The position numbers and the translations under genes were made by a program. Shown piece after piece: positions 6,930 to 14,079 of a stretch of 15,447 bases of DNA (position 1 is its first letter; every line of letters begins with the position of its first letter). This DNA comes from CAZDIO01 sp964505555 (GTDB taxonomy: Bacteria; Bdellovibrionota_C; UBA2361; SZUA-149; CAZDIO01). The stretch lies in contig CAZDIO010000045.1 of NCBI GenBank assembly GCA_964505555.1, positions 1 through 15,447 on the forward strand, written 5' to 3'. The notes below the pieces were generated by a model. The model had not been told where the DNA came from and did not search any database. It worked only from the letters and a program-made list of their open reading frames with translations.

Positions 6930-7526
6930 ATGAAACGCCGTGAAGAGATGACACTCCTTGAGCGCCTTTATCTCGTAGAGGTAACAAAAGGTGTTCTTCT
7001 AACCGGTGGCCGTTTGATCAGAAATTTTACGATTTTTATTCTCAAATCTATCGGTTTTAAAAAAAATAGTCAGGCTTGGGCAACGATTCAGTATCCCGAT
7101 GAGATGCGTCCCTATGCTGCTCGTTATCGTGGGCGGCATCGATTGACACTCAATGAAGAGGGGAGTGTTCGTTGTACAGCGTGTTTCCTCTGTGCAACGG
7201 CTTGCCCTGCAAGGTGTATCTATATCGAAGCAGCTGAGCACGATGATCCAAACATTGAGAAGTTTCCCGCACGATATGAGATAGACACATTACTTTGTAT
7301 TTATTGTGGTTACTGTGTTGAAGCTTGTCCTGTCGACGCAATTCGGATGGATACTGGCATTCATCCCACAATTTATCCCCCCGATCCGCGAGCGTTTGTA
7401 GAAGACAAAGAAACGTTGATGATGCGTTCTCGGATACTAGAAGATAAGGGACCAGCGGCGCTCCTTCAAGAGCACTTAGAGCAGATGAAAGCAGTTGAGA
7501 AAAATCCATTAGGAGGAGGGTATTAG
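6930..7526 (+). CDS. nuoI: NADH-quinone oxidoreductase subunit I (NuoI-type 2x[4Fe-4S] ferredoxin)
   Basis: This is the complex I subunit that carries two [4Fe-4S] clusters (N6a/N6b) on the electron path to quinone, in the peripheral arm at the membrane. Both CxxCxxCxxxCP motifs are intact: Cys82, 85, 88, 92 and Cys123, 126, 129, 133. The N-terminal segment (TKGVLLTGGRLIRNF), QYPDEMRPYAARYRGRH and the motif FPARYEIDTLLCIYCGYCVEACPVDAI are typical NuoI. The length of 198 fits the family. No other nuo gene is beside it: a divergent oxidoreductase lies upstream and a DUF1329 gene downstream. It is therefore detached from the usual nuoA-N cluster. The nearest alternative is another 2x[4Fe-4S] ferredoxin subunit of a complex I-like enzyme. 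The SD is weak; codon 7 (ATG 6948, after GTGAAGAG) is a possible start. Confidence 0.9.
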   Translation: MKRREEMTLLERLYLVEVTKGVLLTGGRLIRNFTIFILKSIGFKKNSQAWATIQYPDEMRPYAARYRGRHRLTLNEEGSVRCTACFLCATACPARCIYIEAAEHDDPNIEKFPARYEIDTLLCIYCGYCVEACPVDAIRMDTGIHPTIYPPDPRAFVEDKETLMMRSRILEDKGPAALLQEHLEQMKAVEKNPLGGGY

Positions 7527-7566
7527 CTCGCAATTGTATGATCATTGAGATTCATGGGTGGTAGCA

Positions 7567-9159
7567 ATGGTCACGGAGGAAGCGAGAACTACTTCTATCG
7601 TTTCGAGCCGAATGCTCAGGCGTCGGAGCGAAGCGGTAATTATTTGGCAATGTGTTTGTATTTTTGCCATTTTCTTTTTTATATCTCCATCTTTTAATAA
7701 TTCTTTTGCTCAAAATTCCCCTTCAAGCAACGAAAACAGTGTTGATATTTCTCCAATGCCGAATTCTGCTGCGGAGCTTTTTGTCACGAAGAAGAACGTT
7801 TCTCTCTTTTATGAACTCCTTCTTGCGCCCATTGCGACCTGGCTCAAAGAGGAGAAGATGGTCATCGCAGTTTCAAAAAAAGCAGAATTACAATGGGAGC
7901 CGACTTCTCTTTGGCTTAGGGGTACTAAAGAAAACCTTGGCAACTTCGGTCTTGATGAGCAGTACAATCTGATTGTAAACGATCAGAGCAAAATTCAACC
8001 TGGATACCCCTTTGGCTTTACTAACGAAATTGATAGTGAGCAGAATCCAGAACGTAAGGCATACAAAATTCTTTGGAACATTCTTTACAGTGAAGCTCAG
8101 GTCGGAGATCTGCTGTATGGGATGGATATTTTTTGGATGAGCGCTCGCGCCGTCCATCGTCGTGCAAGTGGATTGATCTATCGACAGTCCTTACTAACTC
8201 CAAATCAAAATGATGTTGGAGCGGAGGGCACGTTGTCTTTTTCTGGACCAAACGATCTCCTTCGGAGAGAAGTTCTAAGACTTTCTTCTCCACCAGTAGT
8301 GTATGGTTATGCACAAGTATCGTGGCGTTATCGGGGAGAGGGAGAAGATCGTCTCTGGATCTACTCTCCGGTGATGGGGAGAAGTAGGGAGGTGTTAGCA
8401 TCCAATCGAAGCGATCCCATTCTTCAGGGGATATTAACTTTTGACGATCTTTTTGTTTGGTCGTCAAAGATACAATCGGTAAATGCAAAGGTGGTTGACG
8501 AAAAAACTCTGCTTGTTCCATTCCCTTCGCATCCGATCGGTCGTCTTCATGAGGAGTTGATGGTTCCCAACTGGGGGAGTGAAGTCGTGGCTGGAGATGG
8601 TGAAAAGGTAGCGGCAGATCCGGTGCTGGGAGTTACAGGATTGTTTCAGGCAAGTGATGGACGTGCCTCAACAATGCTCTGGAACTTCGATACGAAACGC
8701 TTCCCGCAATTTTCTGCATGGGTTCCTACCGAGATTGTCTTTACCCCTCGAAAGGTTTGGATCCTTGAGCTCAGTCCGAGAGATCCGTATTATCTCGATG
8801 GTCGACAGATTTTAATTGTCGATAAGGAAACCATGCTTCCTATTTACAAGGTGGTGTATAATCGCCGTGGGGGGTATCAGCGAACAATTATTGGTTGTTG
8901 GTCATTTGCAAATACTGAAGATAGAAAGGTTAATTTCCCATTTTCCTCTTTCGTGCTTGGCGTTGAGCAAGGAGGAACGGCTGCGGTGGGAATCTCCTCT
9001 AACTTTGTAAGAACATTTTCTGATTCAAGTAAAAATCTAAAAGAGAAGATGGCAGGAATGTTAGAGATTACAAATCATAGTAAGAAGGAGCCTCCTCAAG
9101 AAGAAAAGATCGCCACGCCGACTATTCCTGCCCTCAGTAAGGAAGAAGCAGGGTTATAA
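7567..9159 (+). CDS. DUF1329 domain envelope protein
   Basis: DUF1329 proteins are exported proteins with a LolA-like lipid-binding fold, often encoded beside RND exporters and DUF1302 proteins. A role in lipid or outer-membrane transport is proposed but not proven. Seen here: a hydrophobic signal segment (IIWQCVCIFAIFFFISPSF) after RRR, cleavage probably near NNSFA-Q, then PGYPFG, KILWN, RRASGLIYRQ, YAQVSWRYRGEGEDRLWIYSPVMGRSREVLASNR, GILTFDDLFVWS, LELSPRDPYY and the IVDKETMLPIYKVVYNRRG strand. ATG 7567 is chosen because of GGTGG five bases upstream. GTG 7558 and ATG 7612 (directly before the Arg cluster) are alternatives. No RND or DUF1302 gene is near. The stop codon overlaps that of the convergent GT87 gene. 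Confidence 0.82.
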   Translation: MVTEEARTTSIVSSRMLRRRSEAVIIWQCVCIFAIFFFISPSFNNSFAQNSPSSNENSVDISPMPNSAAELFVTKKNVSLFYELLLAPIATWLKEEKMVIAVSKKAELQWEPTSLWLRGTKENLGNFGLDEQYNLIVNDQSKIQPGYPFGFTNEIDSEQNPERKAYKILWNILYSEAQVGDLLYGMDIFWMSARAVHRRASGLIYRQSLLTPNQNDVGAEGTLSFSGPNDLLRREVLRLSSPPVVYGYAQVSWRYRGEGEDRLWIYSPVMGRSREVLASNRSDPILQGILTFDDLFVWSSKIQSVNAKVVDEKTLLVPFPSHPIGRLHEELMVPNWGSEVVAGDGEKVAADPVLGVTGLFQASDGRASTMLWNFDTKRFPQFSAWVPTEIVFTPRKVWILELSPRDPYYLDGRQILIVDKETMLPIYKVVYNRRGGYQRTIIGCWSFANTEDRKVNFPFSSFVLGVEQGGTAAVGISSNFVRTFSDSSKNLKEKMAGMLEITNHSKKEPPQEEKIATPTIPALSKEEAGL

Positions 9160-10359
9160 TTTTTCTTCTCCGAAGTTTGCGCTGCGCGTACTAAACATCC
9201 AAATTCCAAGAAGCGCTAAAGGAAACCACGCAAACAGGTGTTGGTAGGGGAGCACAAAAGAGAGGAGTGCGGCAAAATCCTGAAGGATAAAAAGAAGTAC
9301 CAGTATCTTTATGCCATTTGTAGCCCCGGTTTTAGAATAAAAACTCCGCTGAACTAACGCCACCTGCACAATAAGAAGTATGGCGTGGTCAAACATCCAC
9401 CCATAGGGCGCAGTAAATAAGGAGAGACAGAGAAGGGGAGGAAGATCGCGTTTCCAATCAGGGGTTCTCTTCGGTATCAAATAGTAACTCAGGGTGATGA
9501 CTGAAACGATCACCGGAATAGCAAAGACCACTCCAGGCGGTGGCATGGATCCCGCCTCTGGATACAGTAAGCCAAGATACGAGACAACCGTAGTGGGGAG
9601 AAATCGTAATGGATTATCTGTTGGATGAAACCAGAACTGAAAAGCATGAGGGGACTGAAGAGAAGTTAGATACAAGAGTGCTGAAAAAAAACTAAGAAAC
9701 GAAAGGATAATCTTAAAGCGCTTCGTTTTTATGATCCAATAAAATAAAATTACGATTACTAAATAAATCAGATGAGGCTTTATCGTTGGCACAAGGAGGA
9801 AGAACCCAGCTAATATATCGTGTCGATTTCGAAGCGCCCAAAATGCGCCGATAAAAGAGCAGGTGATAAAGAGGCTAAGTTGTCCAAACAACAACGTTGA
9901 AATAGTGGGGATAAAGAGAAGCCCGGCAAAAAAAGTGATAACCAGAAATGAAGCGGAATTTCTCGGATTTTCATCACAAAGTGTTTTGACAGCCAAAACG
10001 CTACTGATAAAGAGAAATAAGATATTTAAAACAAACCAACACAACGCTCCTTGAGAAAAAGTAAAAAAAGTTAAAGGTGAGAGGATCGTAAATATCCACG
10101 GAGGGTTCCAAACATTTTGTGGGGTAAGCGCATTGAACCCTAAACTCTGCTGCTCGTTATGAAGAAGGGTCAAATCATAAGGATTCCCGCCGGAGAGAAA
10201 GAGGTTTGTTGCTGTCCAATAAGCAACGAAGTCTTTTTTTCCAATATCACCAAAAGAATCGAGCGAATAGTGTGTTTGCAAATAGAAGGTCTGAAAAGAG
10301 AGAACAAGGAGCAGTGAGATTATTAATGCCCAAGAGAGCAACCGTCTATTAACAGTCAT
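9154..10359 (-). CDS. GT87-type (DUF2029) polytopic glycosyltransferase-like membrane protein
   Basis: This is a 401-residue protein with about ten membrane helices. Features of the GT87/DUF2029 family, which includes actinobacterial alpha-mannosyltransferases using polyprenyl-phosphate mannose, are DFVAYWTATNLFLSGGNPYD near the N-terminus (acidic residues after the first helix), VWNPPW, FGQLSLFI and PTIKPHL. The reaction is probably sugar transfer from a lipid-linked donor at the membrane; donor and acceptor are unknown. ATG 10359 is chosen because it starts directly before a classic RRLLSWALIISLLL signal anchor and overlaps the trmD stop by 11 bases (ATGACTGTTAA). The frame runs open to 10548, but those 63 extra codons lie inside trmD. 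It is probably co-transcribed with trmD by translational coupling. Confidence 0.8.
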   Translation of the reverse strand: MTVNRRLLSWALIISLLLVLSFQTFYLQTHYSLDSFGDIGKKDFVAYWTATNLFLSGGNPYDLTLLHNEQQSLGFNALTPQNVWNPPWIFTILSPLTFFTFSQGALCWFVLNILFLFISSVLAVKTLCDENPRNSASFLVITFFAGLLFIPTISTLLFGQLSLFITCSFIGAFWALRNRHDILAGFFLLVPTIKPHLIYLVIVILFYWIIKTKRFKIILSFLSFFSALLYLTSLQSPHAFQFWFHPTDNPLRFLPTTVVSYLGLLYPEAGSMPPPGVVFAIPVIVSVITLSYYLIPKRTPDWKRDLPPLLCLSLFTAPYGWMFDHAILLIVQVALVQRSFYSKTGATNGIKILVLLFILQDFAALLSFVLPYQHLFAWFPLALLGIWMFSTRSANFGEEKL

Positions 10360-11626
10360 TGGATTTATTAGAGAGCAATCGTTCAAATATAATTGCCGCC
10401 GCAGCACGGACAGAAAGATGATTGTAGTCCCCAGCTCCATGTACCGGCTCAAGATGATAATCGGCACCATCCATAATTTCTGAACCGAGTCCCCAACCAG
10501 TTCCAAGAAGAAGGAGGTGAGGTTCTGTTGAGGTTCGTAAGTGGGCACGCATTTTTTCGTAACTGATCTGTTTGCTACTTGGCTTTGCTGAAGTTGTAAT
10601 TACCTTTGGAAACACCCCGCACCGTTTTTCGATATCGATAAAGACATCATCAAGATCGGTAACAATTGCTAACGTCTGTAACGCTTCACTTCGATTTGGA
10701 TTGTATATGGAGCCATATCCGGTATCCCAGTGGTCAAAGATTTTTTGAGCAAGTTTTCGCATCGCCCTTACGGGATGAGCTGCATAGAAACGATCTACTC
10801 CAAATGTTTTAGCGGAGCGAGAAATATCGTGGAGATCTAAGTGGGTAATTGAAGAGGTAATAGTTTTCCCCTGCTTATCTGTAACGGGATGATGAACTAA
10901 GGCAACCGAAAGGTCGCAAGTTATTTGAGGTTGAACATTGAGGAGATCGGCTCGTCGTTCAATGGTATCTGCAATAGCGCGAGCTTTTCGCCAGTCGGAG
11001 ATCTTTTGATGATTTCCAGAGAGTAGAATTTCAGGAACATGCTCTCCTTCAAATTCATTTGGTTTTGTATATTGTGGATACTCAAGGAGCCCATCTTGAA
11101 AAGATTCACTCTCTAAGGATTGGCTATTGCCAAGGACACCTGGAACCAGGCGAGCAATACTTTCAATGAGCAGCATCGCAGGAACTTCCCCACCCATGAC
11201 GACGTAATCGCCGATTGAAATCTGATAATCGACAAATTTCGAAGCGATACGTTCATCGATCCCTTCATAGCGAGGAGAAAGGAGAATAAGGCCCCCATTT
11301 TCTCCAGAGCTTTCTTCGAAAAGTTTTTGTGCAGTTTTTTGTGTAAACACCTCTCCTCGTGGAGAGAGGAGGATTACTTTTGCTTGTGGGGTGATTTTTT
11401 TAGCAGCTTGGATTGCGGCGGCGGCTGGCTCAGGGCGAAGCACCATCCCCGATCCTCCTCCATAGGGAGTGTCATCGACCTGACCCTGAGTATTGATTGC
11501 GTAATCTCTTAGGTAGATCGTGCTGAGGTTAAGAAGGCCATCATCGATCCCTCGTGAGATCAATCCATGTTCGCGAAACGGGACAAACAATTGAGGAAAT
11601 AATGTGATTACTTGAAAATGTAACAT
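10349..11626 (-). CDS. trmD: TrmD tRNA (guanine37-N1)-methyltransferase fused to a second SPOUT RNA methyltransferase
   Basis: Residues 1-230 are TrmD, which methylates N1 of G37 in tRNAs. Motifs are YGGGSGMVLRPEP (55-67), LLSPRYEGIDERI (115-127), ISIGDYVVMGGEVPAMLLIESIARLVPGVLGN (with Arg159) and SFQDGLLEYPQYTKP with the catalytic-type Asp178. Residues 235-420 match the Methyltrn_RNA_4 family (PF09936 type): VALVHHPV, DLHDISRSAKTFGV, YAAHP, TGYGSIYNPNRSEAL and the knot LLLLGTGWGLGSEIMDGADYHLEPVHG. That domain is usually a separate gene next to trmD. Two knotted SPOUT domains in one chain suggest a bifunctional tRNA modifier; the target of the second is not known here. The SD AAAGG precedes ATG 11626. 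No rpsP, rimM or rplS is adjacent, unlike the common trmD operon. Confidence 0.92.
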   Translation of the reverse strand: MLHFQVITLFPQLFVPFREHGLISRGIDDGLLNLSTIYLRDYAINTQGQVDDTPYGGGSGMVLRPEPAAAAIQAAKKITPQAKVILLSPRGEVFTQKTAQKLFEESSGENGGLILLSPRYEGIDERIASKFVDYQISIGDYVVMGGEVPAMLLIESIARLVPGVLGNSQSLESESFQDGLLEYPQYTKPNEFEGEHVPEILLSGNHQKISDWRKARAIADTIERRADLLNVQPQITCDLSVALVHHPVTDKQGKTITSSITHLDLHDISRSAKTFGVDRFYAAHPVRAMRKLAQKIFDHWDTGYGSIYNPNRSEALQTLAIVTDLDDVFIDIEKRCGVFPKVITTSAKPSSKQISYEKMRAHLRTSTEPHLLLLGTGWGLGSEIMDGADYHLEPVHGAGDYNHLSVRAAAAIIFERLLSNKSNDC

Positions 11627-11763
11627 CGATCTGCCTTTTGCTACTAATTCATAATCGAGATGAACTATTAAGGCAATCTTCGATCGGATCTGAGGAGGAT
11701 GGGTTTGTTGTCATGAGGGGTGTGTGATAAATGTGACGCGTTGTAATAAATGGATGAAATGAG

Positions 11764-12654
11764 ATGGATGCAGCAGTTATTGGAGCAGGTCGGGCAGGAA
11801 GCGCAATTGCTTCTTTGCTTGCAATGTGTGGAGTGAATCTCCGATTTATTACGAGAAGAGCTCAACATACAGCCAGAGAATTTGCGGATCGATTCCCTGG
11901 TTGTGTTGGTTTTCAGTTTGATGGGAGAGAGATCTCCGCTCAGTTTTTTTCGAAACTACAAGACATTCCAAGCCCAAAGAGAGAAGAAGATAAAGAACAT
12001 TTCCTTCTTTTTCTTACTGTTAAAGATGATGCACTTCTAACAGTTGCTAGCCTTATTGCTTCAGTAAGAAGTTCTTGGCAGGGATTTCTCATTTATCATT
12101 GTAGTGGTGGGCAGGGACTTGAACCACTTCAGGTATTTAAAGATCGGGGTGGAGAAATTGGGGTTTTACATCCTTGTTATCCAATTCTAGGTGATCACGT
12201 TGAGCTTCCCCGTGATGGGAGTGTCATTTATACCTTCGAGGGCTCTCCTGATTCATACGGGGTGACAGCGGATCTCATACGGCATATTGGAGGAAGATAT
12301 GTTTCTCTCCCAACAAAAAAGAACGAGACAATAAATCGAGCGGCGTATCATGCGGGAAACGTTTTTGCCTCAGGCCATCTCGTTACCTTACTGCAAGCGT
12401 CCTTTGAGCTCCTTCAGCAAGCCGGGGTGGGTGAGAAAGATAGTTTTTTAATCCTTTCTTCTCTAACCAAAGGCACTCTTTCTAATGTTTTTCATGAGCC
12501 GACAAAGGACACTTTTTCAAAGGCGCTCACCGGTCCTTTTGTTCGTGGAGATAAACAATTGATTGAAAAACATAGGGAAGCAATCTCTGCGACCACTCCA
12601 CATCTTCTTCAGCTCTATGATCTGCTCGGTGCTCTTTCTGGAAGGGCTCGGTAG
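11764..12654 (+). CDS. Rossmann-like / DUF2520 domain oxidoreductase-like protein
   Basis: This is a 296-residue protein of the 6-phosphogluconate dehydrogenase-like superfamily, related to F420-dependent NADP reductase and pyrroline-carboxylate reductase folds. The N-terminal dinucleotide-binding motif is AVIGAGRAGSAIASLL (GxGxxG at residues 7-12), followed by LTVKDDALLTVA, YHCSGGQGLEPL (111-122) and GVLHPCYPI. The all-helical C-terminal DUF2520 half has RAAYHAGNVFASGHLVTLL (192-210), LTKGTLSNV and LTGPFVRGD. The substrate is unknown; an NAD(P)-dependent reductase or dehydrogenase is inferred from the fold only. It diverges from trmD across a 137-base gap. The SD is weak. Pantoate/coenzyme A-related neighbours, sometimes seen with this family, are not present here. 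Confidence 0.87.
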   Translation: MDAAVIGAGRAGSAIASLLAMCGVNLRFITRRAQHTAREFADRFPGCVGFQFDGREISAQFFSKLQDIPSPKREEDKEHFLLFLTVKDDALLTVASLIASVRSSWQGFLIYHCSGGQGLEPLQVFKDRGGEIGVLHPCYPILGDHVELPRDGSVIYTFEGSPDSYGVTADLIRHIGGRYVSLPTKKNETINRAAYHAGNVFASGHLVTLLQASFELLQQAGVGEKDSFLILSSLTKGTLSNVFHEPTKDTFSKALTGPFVRGDKQLIEKHREAISATTPHLLQLYDLLGALSGRAR

Positions 12655-12876
12655 TTGGATATCTCGGTGAATATTTCACTGGTCATAGAAACTATTATAT
12701 TAGGAAAGTAACTCTCCTAACGAGCTTACGCGAAATCCTTATAGCCTCCGTTCTCGTCTTTATTTGCTTCTTTATAACATTGGTTCCGGTCCAGTTCCCA
12801 TTTTGAACGGTTCTTTATCCAACCCCGGCATAGTTCCTGCAAGGAGTAAGTTAAGAGCATGGAGAGGAGGGATAGT

Positions 12877-13248
12877 ATGGGAAGTAATGGGAAATTTATG
12901 AGTGGGGAAGAAAGAGGTGGTTTTATGCATAATGAAGTGCTTATTGAAAAACTGATTGCCTATATCGATGCGCTCGATTCGCGAATATCAGTATACAAAG
13001 ATGCCTTGCCAGGAATGCCTGAGCACATCGTTCAGCGTCTAAAACAGTATAGCGTCATTGTTTCTAAACAACGGATCCTTGCTGCAAGTTTGAAGCAACA
13101 TATCGCCGAGCAAAACTGGGCAGAGGTCTGTAGACATGTTCAGCTTATAAAAGGCCTTTCAACAATGGTTCGTGAAGATGCACAAAGCTTATTTGCCGAA
13201 CCGTATCGATTGAATCTTCTTGAGAAAGATAAACAACTTCTTTGTTAA
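12877..13248 (+). CDS. Small helical protein of unknown function
   Basis: I do not recognise the family. From ATG 12877 the product is 123 residues, soluble, and predicted mostly helical: LIEKLIAYIDALDSRISVYKDAL, then HIVQRLKQYSVIVSKQRILAASLKQHI and EVCRHVQLIKGLSTMVREDAQSLF. It has no signal peptide, membrane segment or metal motif, and one Cys mid-chain plus a C-terminal Cys. ATG 12877 is preferred because GGAGAGGAGG stands six bases upstream. An ATG at 12859 gives six more residues. ATG 12925 has its own AGAGGTGG block and begins exactly where the helical part starts. The protein follows the DUF2520 gene after 222 bases and precedes a long non-coding stretch. Confidence 0.6.
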   Translation: MGSNGKFMSGEERGGFMHNEVLIEKLIAYIDALDSRISVYKDALPGMPEHIVQRLKQYSVIVSKQRILAASLKQHIAEQNWAEVCRHVQLIKGLSTMVREDAQSLFAEPYRLNLLEKDKQLLC

Positions 13249-13270
13249 AGCATCGAAGTTTGTTTTTTAG
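13231..13270 (+). terminator. Possible weak intrinsic terminator after the small helical gene
   Basis: AAACAACTTC (13231-13240) pairs with GAAGTTTGTTT (13255-13265) apart from one bulged base, and a T-run follows (TGTTTTTTAGGTTTTT). The stem overlaps the gene's last codons. It is AT-rich and so weak; confidence is limited accordingly. Confidence 0.35.
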
Positions 13271-13306
13271 GTTTTTAGAGAAGGTAGAAATAAGTACAAA
13301 AAAAAA

Positions 13307-13381
13307 CGCGACGAGCTTTTGGCAGCGTCGCGTGCATAGGGAAAAGTTATAACTTTTTGAGGGCAATAACTTTTCCCTTTT
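13307..13381 (+). ncRNA. Structured element A (candidate small RNA or repeat family member)
   Basis: The first hairpin is CGCGACG (13307-13313) with CGTCGCG (13326-13332). The second is a perfect 13-bp stem, AGGGAAAAGTTAT (13338-13350) with its complement (13366-13378), ending in TTTT. The second loop contains TTTTGAGGGCA (13355-13365). GGCAGCGTCGC (13321-13331) precedes the stem. Both of these 11-base blocks recur in the same order in element B, where the stem sequence is entirely different but again self-complementary. The 3' end looks terminator-like. Expression and function are inference. Confidence 0.5.
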
Positions 13382-13637
13382 GATTTGATCTGATGATTGC
13401 TCACCAAATAAACCGAAGTAAGAAAGCCTTCGAGCAGTTTTTTGTTTAGTTTCCCAAACAAGCACGTTTTTCGTAAGCCGAGTCACCCCAGAATAAAATT
13501 CTTATAACCACCCTGCTAACAAATACTTCCGTGAAGAAATATTCAAGAGCGTGATGTTCAGTGAAGTTTTTATCCTTCCTTGCTCTACGGAGATGTTTCT
13601 CACATGCTTTTAAGAAGGTCAAGCGATCGGAGAAATT

Positions 13638-13690
13638 TTTTTAAAAAATAAAAAAGTTTTTTAATTTTAATTTTTTAATTTTGATTTTCT
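13638..13690. other. AT-rich block of T and A runs
   Basis: About 50 bases consist almost only of A and T, with repeated TTTTAATTTT-type units and runs of six to seven T or A. Such DNA is often intrinsically bent or a binding site for nucleoid proteins, but no specific function is supported. Confidence 0.4.
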
Positions 13691-13910
13691 AAATCAACAG
13701 ATATTTCTTCTGTGTAGAACGAGACCATCTTCTTAGTAATGCAGGGGATCTTGATTTCTGTGTTTAAGTTGCTTTAATAAAGATGAAACTAAATTCTCTC
13801 TGCTTCTATCTTAAAGAAGAGGGCTTTAGTGCGCTTAAAAGGATTTTTTCTTTAAAAAGACGAAAAAAAGGTCTGTACGTCCGGATCCGAATATCTTAAT
13901 GGATAGATAT

Positions 13911-14012
13911 GGCAGCGTCGCAGCCGAATCAAGCGTGTAAAAGTTTTTACACGCAAGGTGATCCTTTTGCTTTTGAGGGCACGAAATGGTCACCTTGATT
14001 CGGCTTTTCTTT
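13911..14012 (+). ncRNA. Structured element B (candidate leader or small RNA, three-way junction)
   Basis: It starts with GGCAGCGTCGC (13911-13921), as in element A. GCCGAATC (13923-13930) pairs with GATTCGGC (13997-14004). AAGGTGA plus CC (13955-13964) pairs with GG plus TCACCTT (13988-13996), stacking into one 17-bp stem with a bulge. That stem is interrupted by a nested perfect hairpin, GCGTGTAAAA (13933-13942) with TTTTACACGC (13945-13954). The terminal loop contains TTTTGAGGGCA (13971-13981), again as in A. TTTTCTTT follows the closing stem, as in an intrinsic terminator. It ends about 68 bases before the GT2 start codon, so an attenuating leader is possible, as is an independent RNA. 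Confidence 0.5.
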
Positions 14013-14079
14013 ATTTACCGGTAGGACCGAAAGAAGGGGGCGCTTCCCGTTTTGAACTTCTGGTTTTTCTAACTCTTAT

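Larger units (their letters stand above)
13249..14079. other. 831-base non-coding stretch
   Basis: No open frame here has protein-like composition or family motifs on either strand. The stretch contains a weak terminator at its left end, structured element A (13307-13381), an AT-rich block of T and A runs (13638-13690), and structured element B (13911-14012). A leader of about 70 bases then runs to the GT2 gene. The region 13382-13637 and 13691-13890 shows nothing I can name. A loose promoter-like pair TTGATT (13751-13756) and TAATAA (13775-13780) precedes element B. Confidence 0.7.

Noticed and set aside
10360..10548. Longer GT87 start at 10548
   Set aside because: The extra 63 codons lie within trmD and are its shadow; ATG 10359 precedes a clear signal anchor.
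13390..13430. Hammerhead-like CTGATGA followed by CCGAAG downstream of element A
   Set aside because: No stem II between the core segments, CGAAA is not matched and no cleavage triplet stem is formed.
13145..13486. 113-codon minus-strand frame across the end of the small helical gene
   Set aside because: It runs through element A and the opposing gene with biased shadow composition.
13307..14012. CRISPR or integron attC sites
   Set aside because: Only two copies, no repeat-spacer periodicity, no attC core bases, and no cas or integrase gene.
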